NCBI RefSeq assembly: GCF_018448785.1
Contig: NZ_JAHCLU010000001.1
Coordinates: forward strand, 1 to 64,000
Reading direction: 5' to 3'
DNA: 64,000 nt
Origin: Halomonas jincaotanensis
Lineage (GTDB): Bacteria; Pseudomonadota; Gammaproteobacteria; Pseudomonadales; Halomonadaceae
Within the stretch, counting starts at the first letter, position 1. Every line of letters starts with the position of its first letter. The position numbers and the translations under genes were made by a program. This document shows positions 24,930 through 33,529 of this stretch, one piece after another. The notes beneath the pieces are model-generated. The model saw nothing but the letters and a program-made list of their open reading frames with translations, made no database searches and had not been told where the DNA came from.

Positions 24930-26222
24930 ATGAGCGTTTCCGTCCACCCCGAGCATGCGCGGTCCTGGTATGCGGCATCGGCCAATCCGACACCGCAACG
25001 TCCGGCGCTGGAAGGCGAGATCGAGTGTGACGTCTGCGTGGTGGGGGCGGGCTTCACCGGCATCTCGGCCGCGCTGCATCTGGCCGAACAGGGGCATAGC
25101 GTCGTGGTGCTGGAAGCCGCTCGCGTCGGCTATGGCGCCTCGGGTCGCAACGGTGGCCAGATCGTCAACAGCTACAGCCGTGACATGGACGTGATCGAGA
25201 CCAAGTACGGCGATGAGACCGCCCGGGCCCTGGGCGACATGGCCTTCGAGGGTAACCGGATCATTCGCGAGCGCATCGATCAGTACGCCATCGACTGCGA
25301 TCTCAGGAATGGCAATCTGTTTGCCGCCTGCAACGCCAAGCAGATGCAGAGCTTGGTCGAACACAAGGCGCTCTGGGAGCGTTACGGTAATCGAAAACTG
25401 GAGTTGCTCGAGGGTGATGCGCTGCAGCGCGAGGTGGTCAGCGATCGCTACGTGGGTGGCCTGGTGGACCACTCGGGCGGGCATCTGCACCCGCTCAACC
25501 TGGTGCTGGGCGAGGCGGCGGCCTTCGAGTCGCTGGGTGGCACGATTTATGAACAGACCCCCGTCGAGTCGTTGACGCACGGCGCTCCGGTCGAGCTGCG
25601 CACCCCACGTGGCCGGGTTCGGGCGCAGCGCGCAGTGATGGCGGGCAATGCCTACCTCAAGGGCGTGCTGCCCGAGATCGAGGGCAAGTCAATGCCCTGC
25701 GGCACCCAGATCATCACCACCGAGCCACTGGGCGAGGCGCGCGCCCGCTCGCTGATACCCAACGACATGGCGGTGGAGGACGGCAACTATCTGCTCGACT
25801 ACTTTCGACTGACCGCCGACAACCGCTTGCTGTATGGGGGCGGGGTCAACTATGGCGGCAGCGATCCGGCCGATATCGAGGCGGTGATTCGTCCCAAGAT
25901 GCTCAAGACGTTCGCGCAACTCGACGACGTCAAGGTCGACTACGCCTGGAGTGGCACCTTCCTGATGACGCTCAATCGCCTGCCGCAGTTTGGAGTCATC
26001 AATGACAACGTCTTCTATGCCCAGGGCTATTCCGGCCACGGCGTCACCTGCACCCATCTGGCGGGTCGCCTGATCGCCGAAGTAATGACCGGCCGCGAGG
26101 AGCGCTTCGACGCTTTCGCCAAGCTTCCCCATCTGCCGTTCCCGGGAGGGCATCTGCTGCGGGTGCCGCTCTCGGCCATCGGCGCCTGGTACTACCAGGC
26201 GCGTGACGGTCTGGGGATCTGA
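24930..26222 (+). CDS. puuB: PuuB-like FAD-dependent oxidoreductase (copy 2)
   Basis: Flavoprotein of the gamma-glutamylputrescine oxidase group, 430 residues. FAD-binding VVGAGFTGISAALHLAE is at about 35-51 and GYGASGRNGGQ follows at about 65-75, the canonical form of the motif; FYAQGYSGHGV is near residue 365. TGGAGG lies upstream of the ATG. It stands after the operon terminator, so it probably has separate control, although the 57 bases between terminator and start show no convincing promoter. Of the three copies, it and copy 3 keep the canonical GASGRNGGQ motif. The substrate may be gamma-glutamylputrescine, but the paralogs cannot be told apart by eye. Confidence 0.87.
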   Translation: MSVSVHPEHARSWYAASANPTPQRPALEGEIECDVCVVGAGFTGISAALHLAEQGHSVVVLEAARVGYGASGRNGGQIVNSYSRDMDVIETKYGDETARALGDMAFEGNRIIRERIDQYAIDCDLRNGNLFAACNAKQMQSLVEHKALWERYGNRKLELLEGDALQREVVSDRYVGGLVDHSGGHLHPLNLVLGEAAAFESLGGTIYEQTPVESLTHGAPVELRTPRGRVRAQRAVMAGNAYLKGVLPEIEGKSMPCGTQIITTEPLGEARARSLIPNDMAVEDGNYLLDYFRLTADNRLLYGGGVNYGGSDPADIEAVIRPKMLKTFAQLDDVKVDYAWSGTFLMTLNRLPQFGVINDNVFYAQGYSGHGVTCTHLAGRLIAEVMTGREERFDAFAKLPHLPFPGGHLLRVPLSAIGAWYYQARDGLGI

Positions 26223-26443
26223 GCACGTTCTCACAAGGCATCGGTTGTCGGCCTCCGGCGACGGCGGGGCAATAAATGTGGATGTCCATGACGAGCGCTT
26301 TCCCGCTTCCTGTAAAAGCATATACTGATCTTCGTCTCTCGCGCGGTGCAGAAAGCGATGCGCCTTTCATCGTCCTTGTCACGCCTCCGCGAAGCCGGTT
26401 CTCGAATGATGATGGCGCGTGAGCGCCCTCTAGGAGGTGAAAA

Positions 26444-27040
26444 ATGAGCAAGTCGATCGTGGTGGGAACCATCCTGGCCGTGTTGGGGCTGGGCGGACTG
26501 GCCTTCGGGGCCTGGCAGGTCCAGCAGGAAGACACGCCGCAGTATGCCGAGATCACCCATGTGGAAACCCTGACGCGAGTCGTGGAAACCCCGCGCGAAG
26601 TGTGTGAGAACGTGGTCGTCCAACTGTCAACAGAAGCCCAGGCGGGTCAGGGCGCCAGCCGTGATCCCCATCGCGTGGTGGGCACCGCTGCTGGGGCGAT
26701 CGTCGGCGGCCTTCTCGGCAACCAGATCGGCGGCGGCAGTGGCAAGAAGATCGCTACGTTGGCCGGAACCATCGGCGGCGGCTTGGCCGGCCGCGAAGTA
26801 CAGGAACGCGTCGAGGCACGCCAGCATGCCCAGGCGGCGCAGTCCCAGCCGCGTACCACAACCCGCCAGGAGTGTCGTACCGTCACCGATACTCGCCAGG
26901 AAACCGAGGCCTACGAAGTGACCTGGCGCAACGGCGACGTAGTGCAGACCAGCCGTCTCGATAGCGCACCCGAAGGCGATCGCGTGCTGCTCGAAGAGGG
27001 ACAGCCGCAGTGGGGGGCAACCCTCGCCTCCGAGGGGTGA
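26444..27040 (+). CDS. Glycine-zipper 2TM domain protein
   Basis: A 198-residue membrane-associated protein. It starts with a hydrophobic segment (about residues 5-23) that anchors it or acts as an uncleaved signal. A glycine-zipper region (about 78-118: GTAAGAIVGGLLGNQIGGGSG and GTIGGGLAGREV, described in parts) resembles the Rickettsia 17-kDa antigen/SlyB type. A C-terminal domain contains two Cys and conserved YEVTWRNGDV. AGGAGG lies just before the ATG. It is flanked by convergent puuB copies. Its function is unknown; such proteins usually affect envelope integrity. Confidence 0.85.
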   Translation: MSKSIVVGTILAVLGLGGLAFGAWQVQQEDTPQYAEITHVETLTRVVETPREVCENVVVQLSTEAQAGQGASRDPHRVVGTAAGAIVGGLLGNQIGGGSGKKIATLAGTIGGGLAGREVQERVEARQHAQAAQSQPRTTTRQECRTVTDTRQETEAYEVTWRNGDVVQTSRLDSAPEGDRVLLEEGQPQWGATLASEG

Positions 27041-27117
27041 GTCGCCACGGCACGGTCGGTATCGTTGTCGCTCGATGAGCGCGGCGAAGGCATCATTCAG
27101 TCGTTTAAGCGCAGGTG

Positions 27118-28407
27118 TCAGCGCAGCCGCTCCAGTAGCTGGTAGTACGCCATGCCGGTCGCCAGTAAGGCGTTGCCGAAGCGGTCGCTGAACGGGATTC
27201 GCCAGTGGCGAACATCGGCGAAGGCATCGAACTCTTCCAGGCTGCCGCTCACCGCCTTGGCGAGGATCTCACCGACGATGTGCGAGGTCGCGATGCCGTG
27301 CCCGGAATAGCCCTGGGCGTAGTAGACGTGGGGCGAGAGCTTGCCAAGCATCGGGACGCGGTTGATGACGATTCCCGCCAGGCCCTGCCACTCGAAGTCG
27401 AGCGCCACACCCTCGAGTTGCGGGAAGGTATGCTCCAGGCGGGGTCGCAGCTCGGCGGCGATGTCCGCCGAGTCTTTTCCTGAGTAGTTCGTGCCCCCGC
27501 CGAACAGCAGTCGCCGGTCGGCAGTGAGGCGATAATAGTCGAGCACGAAGCGGGTATCGTAGACGGCCAGATCCTGGGGATTGATCGCCGTGGTCGTGTT
27601 TTCGTCCAGCGGAGCAGTGGTGACGATGCCCAGCGAGGCGGGGAAGAGCCGCCCACCCAGGCGTTTGCGTTCGAGGCCGTGGTAGGCGTTGCCGGCCAGG
27701 ATGACGCTGTTGGCCCGCACCCGGCCATGCTTGCCGACGACCGTCGGGCTCTCCCCGTGGAGGATCTCCACCACCGGTGAGCTCTCGAAGATCATGGCGC
27801 CGAGGCTCGCCGCCGCTCGGGCCTCGCCCAGGCAGAGGTTCAGGGGGTGGAGGTGCATGTTGTAGTCGTTGCGGATGGCGCCGTGATAGAGCCGGGTGCC
27901 GAGCACCTCCGCGACGCCTGCCGCATCCAGCCAGTGAACATGCTCGCCGATCCAGTGGGACTGGGAGGCCTCGTAGTCCTGTTGCAGCGCCTTCAGGTGG
28001 CGCGGCTGGTAAGCTGCCTGCAGGTGACCATGCTTGAGGTCACAGGAAATGGTGTATTTCTCGACTCGGTCGCGGATGATGCGGTGGCCGCGCCAGCGGA
28101 GGTTCCACACAAAATCGTTAGCATCATCTCCCAGGGTCCGGCGCATCTGGCGGCGCATGGCATCCTCGCCGGAGAGGCTGCCGGTGACCTGGCCGCCGTT
28201 ACGTCCACTGGCCCCCCAGCCGATCCTGTTCGCCTCGATGATCGCAACCCGGTAGCCCCGCTCGCTCAATTCGACCGCCGTGGCCACGCCGGTGAAACCG
28301 CCCCCCACGATGGCGATGTCCACTCGGTGGTCGCCTTCGAGAACGGGATAGTCGGACTCCTCGACGATCGACGCGGCGTAATACGAAGGGCTGCGGGCTT
28401 GGGTCAT
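27118..28407 (-). CDS. PuuB-like FAD-dependent oxidoreductase (copy 3)
   Basis: Third DAO-type flavoprotein of the island, 429 residues. IVGGGFTGVATAVELSE is the FAD loop (about residues 32-48) and GWGASGRNGGQ follows. It ends with YYAQGYSGHGI and a C-terminal YYQLLERLR. It differs more from copies 1 and 2 (for example DIAIVGGG and GWGAS), so it probably acts on a different glutamylated amine or amino acid. It lies 45 bases downstream of the second puuA-like gene and is likely co-transcribed with it. Confidence 0.88.
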   Translation of the reverse strand: MTQARSPSYYAASIVEESDYPVLEGDHRVDIAIVGGGFTGVATAVELSERGYRVAIIEANRIGWGASGRNGGQVTGSLSGEDAMRRQMRRTLGDDANDFVWNLRWRGHRIIRDRVEKYTISCDLKHGHLQAAYQPRHLKALQQDYEASQSHWIGEHVHWLDAAGVAEVLGTRLYHGAIRNDYNMHLHPLNLCLGEARAAASLGAMIFESSPVVEILHGESPTVVGKHGRVRANSVILAGNAYHGLERKRLGGRLFPASLGIVTTAPLDENTTTAINPQDLAVYDTRFVLDYYRLTADRRLLFGGGTNYSGKDSADIAAELRPRLEHTFPQLEGVALDFEWQGLAGIVINRVPMLGKLSPHVYYAQGYSGHGIATSHIVGEILAKAVSGSLEEFDAFADVRHWRIPFSDRFGNALLATGMAYYQLLERLR

Positions 28408-28452
28408 GAGTATCCTCGTCTTGGCTGTCAGCAGGGGACCTTGGCCGATGGC

Positions 28453-29829
28453 TCAAACGTGGCGCAAATACCAGTCGACCTCCAGGCGGCTGACGTGCTG
28501 CATGGCCTGGTCACGCTCGGCGTGGCGGTTGGCCAGGAAGACCTTCAAGAAATCCCGGCCCAGCGCCTGGGCCAGCACATCACTGCTTTCCAGCAGGTCG
28601 AGGGCTTGGCTCCAGCTATTGGTCAGGCTGGGGGGGAACTGCTGGTAGGCGTTGCCCGTGACCGGTGGGGGTGGGGTGAGCTCGGCGGCCAGCCCGTGCT
28701 CGATGCCGGCCAGCAGGACCGCCAGCAGCAGGTAGGGGTTGGCGTCGGCGCCCGCCAGGCGGTGCTCGATGCGTCGGGCGGTGTTGGGGCCGGAGGGGAT
28801 TCGTACCGCCACCGAGCGATTGTCGAAGCCCCAGGTCGGTGCCATTGGCACATACAGGCCCGGCTGGAAGCGCCGGAAGGAGTTCATGTTGGGCGAAAAC
28901 AGCGCGACGCTGGCGGGCATGAGGGCGAGCAGGCCGGCCACGGCTTGATGCAGGGTGGCGCTGCCCAGCGAATCGCCGTCCGTGGCGGCGAAGACATTGT
29001 CGCCCGCCTCGCCGAGCAGGCTGATGTGCACATGGGTGCCGTTGCCTGCTTCAAGCCCGTAGGGCTTGGCCATGAAGGTCGCCTCGAAACCATGATCGAT
29101 CGCAACACCCTTGATCAGCCGTTTGAGCAGCACCGCGGCGTCACAGGCGGCCAGGACGTCGTCGCCATGCTTCAGGGTGATCTCGAACTGTCCCGGGGCG
29201 CACTCCTTGAGCATGGTGTCCAGGGGTAGCCCCTGCACCTGGGCGGCGGCCTGCACCGCTTCGAGGAAGTCCGCGTATTCGTCCAGTTCGCTCACCGAGT
29301 AGAGCTGGCTCTGGGTAGCGCGCTCGCCGGTGGTCGGCGAGCAGGGCGGCTGGATCATGCCCAGGGTATCGCGCTCGCGATCGACCAGGTAAAACTCCAT
29401 CTCCACGGCGACCACCGGGGTCAGGCCGCGTGCGGTGAGGCGTTCGAGCTGGCGGGCCAGCACCTGCCTCGGTTCGGCGAAGAAGGGGCTTTCATCTGCC
29501 TCGACCATGCCCATCAGGAGTTGGCCCTGGCGGCCCTGGCGGCGCCAGGGTGTGGGCATCAACGTACCCGGCAGTGGCCGGCACACCCGGTCGGCGTCCC
29601 CCTTTTCCAGGCCGAGCCCGGTTTTCTCGATGGTATTGCCGAGGATGTCCAGGGCGAAGACCGACGCCGGAAGGTTGATACCTTCCCGATAGGCTTTCTC
29701 GAGGCTGCCGCGGCCAATTCGCTTGCCGCGCAGTACACCATTGAGATCGCTGAGCAACAGATCGATGCTGTCGATCTCGGGATGACGTTCGAGAAAGCTC
29801 AGGGCTTCATCGGCGGGATGTGAGGGCAT
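28453..29829 (-). CDS. Glutamine-synthetase-family gamma-glutamylpolyamine synthetase (copy 2)
   Basis: GS-fold ligase of 458 residues, clearly diverged from copy 1. Seen are LLLSDLNGVLRGKRI at the N terminus, VEMEFYLVD (metal ligands), GQFEITLKHG, NGTHVHISL and RIEHRLAGADANPYLLLA. It is paired with puuB copy 3 in a leftward unit that is divergent from puuD-puuC, so it is the likely E. coli-type PuuA of the catabolic module, while copy 1 belongs to the transporter operon. A candidate PuuR box lies 18 bases before its start. Confidence 0.88.
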   Translation of the reverse strand: MPSHPADEALSFLERHPEIDSIDLLLSDLNGVLRGKRIGRGSLEKAYREGINLPASVFALDILGNTIEKTGLGLEKGDADRVCRPLPGTLMPTPWRRQGRQGQLLMGMVEADESPFFAEPRQVLARQLERLTARGLTPVVAVEMEFYLVDRERDTLGMIQPPCSPTTGERATQSQLYSVSELDEYADFLEAVQAAAQVQGLPLDTMLKECAPGQFEITLKHGDDVLAACDAAVLLKRLIKGVAIDHGFEATFMAKPYGLEAGNGTHVHISLLGEAGDNVFAATDGDSLGSATLHQAVAGLLALMPASVALFSPNMNSFRRFQPGLYVPMAPTWGFDNRSVAVRIPSGPNTARRIEHRLAGADANPYLLLAVLLAGIEHGLAAELTPPPPVTGNAYQQFPPSLTNSWSQALDLLESSDVLAQALGRDFLKVFLANRHAERDQAMQHVSRLEVDWYLRHV

Positions 29830-29846
29830 GGCGCACCTTTATGTCC

Positions 29847-29861
29847 TGTTCGTTATTTATG
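29847..29861 (-). promoter_or_regulatory. Candidate PuuR operator upstream of puuA copy 2
   Basis: Read on the minus strand CATAAATAACGAACA matches 11 of 15 positions of the E. coli PuuR box as I recall it (AAAATATAATGAACA). It lies just upstream of the leftward puuA-like gene in the divergent control region, where a PuuR site is expected. The match was scored by eye. Confidence 0.4.
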
Positions 29862-30032
29862 CCGGCTATCTTTGAAGTCTTCTCGAATGTTGTCAAATAC
29901 TTTACGGGGAGGCCGGCATTAAGGGTTGGCTTCAGGGGCGGCGATAGCATCACAGCCGCTGTGGGTAAGCGGAAAGGTAGTGGCCGCCGGTCGATAGGGC
30001 CTGCTGACTTGGCAGTCGCCTTCCAGCGGCGT

Positions 30033-30053
30033 ATGTTGAGCAAAGCATAACAT
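30033..30053. repeat. Inverted repeat upstream of puuD
   Basis: ATGTT, eleven bases, AACAT lies 32 bases before the puuD start in the 255-base divergent region 29830-30084. It could be an operator for puuD-puuC. No strong promoter elements could be assigned in this region. Confidence 0.35.
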
Positions 30054-30084
30054 TTAAGAGACGAGACGATTCAAGGAGACTGAC

Positions 30085-30891
30085 ATGCGAAGCCGGCCTC
30101 TGGTGGGTGTGATTGCCTGCCGTCGCGAGGTGGAGGGGCACCCCGCCCATACGGTTACCGACAAGTACCTGACCGCCCTGCGGGATTACGGGCTGGCGCC
30201 GGTGATCCTGCCGGTCTGGGAGGGTGTCGTGCAGCCCGACCTGCTTCGCCCCCTCGATGGCCTGCTGCTGACCGGCAGCTACAGCAATGTCGAGCCGGGT
30301 CGCTATGGTGTCGAGCGAGCGCCCGAGAACACCCGGGACGACCGGCATCGCGATGCCGCTGCCCTGGCCTGGATCCCGGCGGCCCTGGACATGGGGCTGC
30401 CTCTTCTGGGGATCTGTCGTGGCTTCCAGGAGATCAATGTGGCATTCGGCGGCACGCTGCACCAGGTGGTTCAATCGGTGCCGGGGTTGCTCGACCATCG
30501 CGAACCGGAGGGCGATCGCGAACAGCGTTATGCCCCGGCCCATGATATCGAGATCCTGCCGGGTGGGCGGCTGGAGGCGCTCTATCCGCAACCTCGGGCG
30601 AGGGTCAATTCGCTGCACCAGCAGGGTATCGCCACACTGGGGCTCGGGCTGATAGCCGAGGCCTTGGCACCCGACGGCTTGATCGAGGCGGTCTCCGTGC
30701 GTGACGCGCCCGGTTTTGCCATGGCGGTGCAGTGGCACCCCGAATGGCGCACCTCCGAGCACCCTCTCTACGACGCCCTCTTCCAGGCGTTTGCCGACGC
30801 CTGCGTTGCCCGTCGCCTGTTGCCACAGATTACCCGCGGAGCGGATAACCTGACGGGCAACGTTTCAGACATAGAGGAGAAAAACGCATGA
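30085..30891 (+). CDS. puuD: Gamma-glutamyl-gamma-aminobutyrate hydrolase
   Basis: Class-I glutamine-amidotransferase-like hydrolase that frees GABA and glutamate in the last step of the Puu pathway. The nucleophile Cys lies in LGICRGFQE (about residue 112), with the catalytic HPE in QWHPEWR (about 219). LLLTGSYSNVEP matches the family pattern. It has 268 residues (E. coli 254). AAGGAG precedes the ATG. Its stop overlaps the puuC start by four bases. Confidence 0.95.
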   Translation: MRSRPLVGVIACRREVEGHPAHTVTDKYLTALRDYGLAPVILPVWEGVVQPDLLRPLDGLLLTGSYSNVEPGRYGVERAPENTRDDRHRDAAALAWIPAALDMGLPLLGICRGFQEINVAFGGTLHQVVQSVPGLLDHREPEGDREQRYAPAHDIEILPGGRLEALYPQPRARVNSLHQQGIATLGLGLIAEALAPDGLIEAVSVRDAPGFAMAVQWHPEWRTSEHPLYDALFQAFADACVARRLLPQITRGADNLTGNVSDIEEKNA

Positions 30892-32381
30892 GTCACCCCC
30901 AGCGACATGCCGACTGGCAACAGATGGCCGCGGATAGGCAGTTCGAGACCCGCGCTTTCATCAACGATGCATTCGTGGAGGCCGCGTCCGGCGACACCTT
31001 CGAGACGATCAACCCGGCCACCGGCAAGTGCCTGGCGCGGGTGGCCAGCTGCGATGCGCCCGATGCCGAGCTTGCGGTCGGCCATGCGCGTGCGGCCTTC
31101 GCTTCTGGCGAATGGTCGCGACTCGCCCCCGGCCGTCGCAAGAAAATCCTGCTGGTGCTCGCCGATCTCATGGAAACCCATCGACACGAACTGGCGCTGC
31201 TTGACACACTGGACATGGGCAAGCCGATCGCGAGCTCACTGGGCGACGTGCAAGGGGCCATCGGTTGCTTTCGTTACCATGCCGAGTCGATCGACAAGCT
31301 GTTCGGGGAAGTCGCCCCGACCGGCGACGACTCGCTGGCCCTGGTGCTTCGCGAGCCGCTTGGCGTGGTGGCCTCCATCGTGCCGTGGAACTTCCCGTTG
31401 ATGATGACCGCCTGGAAGGTCGCGCCGGCGCTGGCTGCGGGCAACAGCGTGATCCTCAAGCCCTCGGAGAAGTCGCCGCTTTCGGCACTGCGCCTGGCAG
31501 AACTGGCCCGAAAAGCCGGCATACCGAGCGGCGTCTTCCAGGTGCTGCCCGGCTTCGGGCATACCGTCGGCAAGGCGCTGGCACTCTCGATGGGCGTCGA
31601 TTGCCTGTCCTTCACCGGATCGACCCAGGTGGGCAAGCAGCTGATGCAGTATGCCGGCCAGTCCAATCTCAAGAAGGTCTATCTGGAGTGCGGCGGCAAG
31701 AGCCCCAACCTGGTCTTCGCCGATTGCAAGGACCTGGACAAGGTCGCTCGAAATGCCGCCGAGGCGATTTTCCACAACCAGGGAGAGGTCTGCATCGCCG
31801 GTTCGCGGCTGCTGGTGGAGAACTCGATTCGTGAGGCGTTCGTCGAGAAGGTGCTGGCCGCCGCCGAGACGATGCAGCCGGGTGACCCGTTGGATCCCGA
31901 GAGCTTCATGGGCGCAATGGTCGACGAGACCCAGTATCGCCGTGTGCTCGACTTCATCCGCCAGGGGGTCGAGGAGGGTGCGTCGCTGCGCGCCGGGGGT
32001 GAGGCGCTCAAGGGCGATGGCTGGTTCATCCCCCCCACCGTATTCGACGGGGTGACGCCGCAGATGGTGATCGGTCGCGAGGAGATATTCGGGCCGGTGC
32101 TGGCGATATTTGGCTTCGATACCGAGGAAGAAGCCATCGCCATGGCCAACGACAGCGACTACGGCCTCGCTGCCGGCTTCTGGAGCCAGGACATCGATCG
32201 CATCATGCGCGTCACGCGCCGCTTGCACTCCGGCCAGGTCTTCGTCAACAACTGGGCCGGTGGCGACCAGACGGTGCCGTTCGGCGGTGTCAAGCAGTCC
32301 GGCAATGGTCGCGACAAGTCGCACCATAGTCTGGAGGAGTACTCCGAGCTCAAGACGGTGTGGATGTCGCTGACGCCCTGA
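30888..32381 (+). CDS. puuC: Gamma-glutamyl-gamma-aminobutyraldehyde dehydrogenase
   Basis: NAD(P)-dependent aldehyde dehydrogenase, 497 residues (E. coli PuuC 495). The general-base Glu lies in LECGGKSPN and the nucleophile Cys in GEVCIAGSRLL (about residue 302). The cofactor-site KPSEKSPLS and the oxyanion WNFPLMM are present. It is translationally coupled to puuD (ATGA). It oxidises the aldehyde made by the PuuB step. A strong hairpin follows. Confidence 0.95.
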   Translation: MSHPQRHADWQQMAADRQFETRAFINDAFVEAASGDTFETINPATGKCLARVASCDAPDAELAVGHARAAFASGEWSRLAPGRRKKILLVLADLMETHRHELALLDTLDMGKPIASSLGDVQGAIGCFRYHAESIDKLFGEVAPTGDDSLALVLREPLGVVASIVPWNFPLMMTAWKVAPALAAGNSVILKPSEKSPLSALRLAELARKAGIPSGVFQVLPGFGHTVGKALALSMGVDCLSFTGSTQVGKQLMQYAGQSNLKKVYLECGGKSPNLVFADCKDLDKVARNAAEAIFHNQGEVCIAGSRLLVENSIREAFVEKVLAAAETMQPGDPLDPESFMGAMVDETQYRRVLDFIRQGVEEGASLRAGGEALKGDGWFIPPTVFDGVTPQMVIGREEIFGPVLAIFGFDTEEEAIAMANDSDYGLAAGFWSQDIDRIMRVTRRLHSGQVFVNNWAGGDQTVPFGGVKQSGNGRDKSHHSLEEYSELKTVWMSLTP

Positions 32382-32405
32382 ATCAACGCGGCATGCTGCC
32401 CTCTC

Positions 32406-32430
32406 AACGCCGGTCGCCTCGACCGGCGTT
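32406..32430 (+). terminator. Strong hairpin terminator after puuC
   Basis: A perfect 11-bp stem AACGCCGGTCG / CGACCGGCGTT with a 3-base loop begins 25 bases after the puuC stop. The tail GTCGTTG is only partly T-rich. The stem stability makes it a likely terminator for puuD-puuC. Confidence 0.7.
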
Positions 32431-32549
32431 GTCGTTGAAGGGGATCGGCGCGGGTCGCAAGTCCGTGGCAATTCAAGAGATAATGTATCGAATTTGTAGA
32501 AGATTTGTCGTATGGTAGTGCCATTGTCCATGCCACAGGAGGCTTTAAC

Positions 32550-32717
32550 ATGGGACTTTTCAATCGTGATCCCACCAAGAAGCTGCAGAAGGAATACGAG
32601 CGCAAGCTCGAGCAGGCCATGCTGGCGGCTCGCAACGGCGACATGCGGGCTAACGCCACCTTGACGGAGGAAGCCAACGCGCTGTTGGCAGAGATCGAAA
32701 AGCTGAAGCCCTCTTAA
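32550..32717 (+). CDS. Small conserved Lys/Glu-rich protein (DUF6435 / Lacal_2735 type)
   Basis: A 55-residue protein beginning MGLFNRDPTKKLQKEYERK, then a single predicted charged alpha helix with Ala-rich middle. AGGAGG seven to eight bases upstream of ATG 32550 is an optimal ribosome site, which supports real translation; longer in-frame starts lack one. The sequence fits the family of small cytosolic proteins of unknown function seen in many marine bacteria. It lies in an AT-richer pocket between puuC and puuR. No function can be assigned. Confidence 0.85.
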   Translation: MGLFNRDPTKKLQKEYERKLEQAMLAARNGDMRANATLTEEANALLAEIEKLKPS

Positions 32718-32861
32718 GTCATTTAACTTGGCTTGTTCGGTGCCAAAGTTGGTATCCGAACTGCGACTCTTACAGCTTTCCAGACCATAGGTGTCGGCAC
32801 ATGCGAAACACCGTTGTACAATATCTGTAGAAAGAATTTTTCTGTCAAAAGATGATCCGTC

Positions 32862-33413
32862 TCAGAATGCCCGAGCTGGCGTGGCGCAGCTGACCAGGCG
32901 GCAGGCGGTATCGCCAGGATTGCGGAAACGGTGGGGAATATTGGTTTCGAAGTAGTAGGCCTCGCCGGCACCCAGTACTCGCGTGCTCGTGCCTATGGTG
33001 ATCTCGATCCTGCCTTCCAGGACCACCCCGGCTTCCTCGCCCTGGTGGGTGATCATTTCGCGGCCCGTATCGGCGCCGGCCGAGTAGGTCTCGATCATGA
33101 ACGACAGCGCGCGGTCGCGCCGGTCGGCGCCGACCAGCTTGTAAATGACGTCGCCGGTCCCTACATCAGCCAGCTCCTCAGCGCTGTAGAATACTTTTCG
33201 GCCGCTTTCCAAGTCCATGGTGAAGAAATCCCCGACGCTCATGGGGATCGCATCGAGGATCTTTTTCAATGAGCTGACCGAGGGGCTGACCTTGCCCTGC
33301 TCGATCAACGAAAGACTGGAATGGGTCACTCCGCATCGCTTGGCGAGCTCACGCTGTGAAATGCCGCGCAGGGTGCGCAAAGCGCGCAGGCGGGGGCCGA
33401 CCTCATCCGACAT
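32862..33413 (-). CDS. puuR: PuuR-type XRE/cupin transcriptional regulator
   Basis: A 183-residue repressor-like protein, the length of E. coli PuuR (185). The N-terminal XRE helix-turn-helix (about 7-62: LRTLRGISQRELAKRCGVTHSSLS) is followed by a cupin domain (about 105-175: HQGEEAGVVLEGRIEI and ETNIPHRFRNPG). PuuR responds to putrescine and represses the puu genes. Its location beside puuDC supports the assignment. It faces the small DUF6435 gene, with 144 bases in between that hold no clear terminator. Confidence 0.9.
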   Translation of the reverse strand: MSDEVGPRLRALRTLRGISQRELAKRCGVTHSSLSLIEQGKVSPSVSSLKKILDAIPMSVGDFFTMDLESGRKVFYSAEELADVGTGDVIYKLVGADRRDRALSFMIETYSAGADTGREMITHQGEEAGVVLEGRIEITIGTSTRVLGAGEAYYFETNIPHRFRNPGDTACRLVSCATPARAF

Positions 33414-33529
33414 CCTGACCTCCTCGGTAACGATTTTGTTGTTTTCCCCCTAGCGGCCTTCCGTGGTGGGGCGGGCGGGGCCATCCCACGCCATTTCTTG
33501 ACCCCGACCGACCCGAGCCGGCGAACGCG

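Noticed and set aside
26310-26335. LexA-like box before the glycine-zipper gene (CTGTAAAAGCATATAC)
   Set aside because: The right half ATAC deviates at two of four key positions from CTGT-N8-ACAG, so it is not a convincing SOS box.
29830-30084. A missed small gene or RNA in the longest intergenic gap
   Set aside because: No frame with a ribosome site and no stable extended fold was seen; the region is best explained as the control region of divergent puuA2 and puuD.
32718-32861. Terminator or small RNA between the DUF6435 gene and puuR
   Set aside because: Only weak stems (TTGGC/GCCAA, AGAAA/TTTCT) without a T-run; nothing supports an RNA gene.
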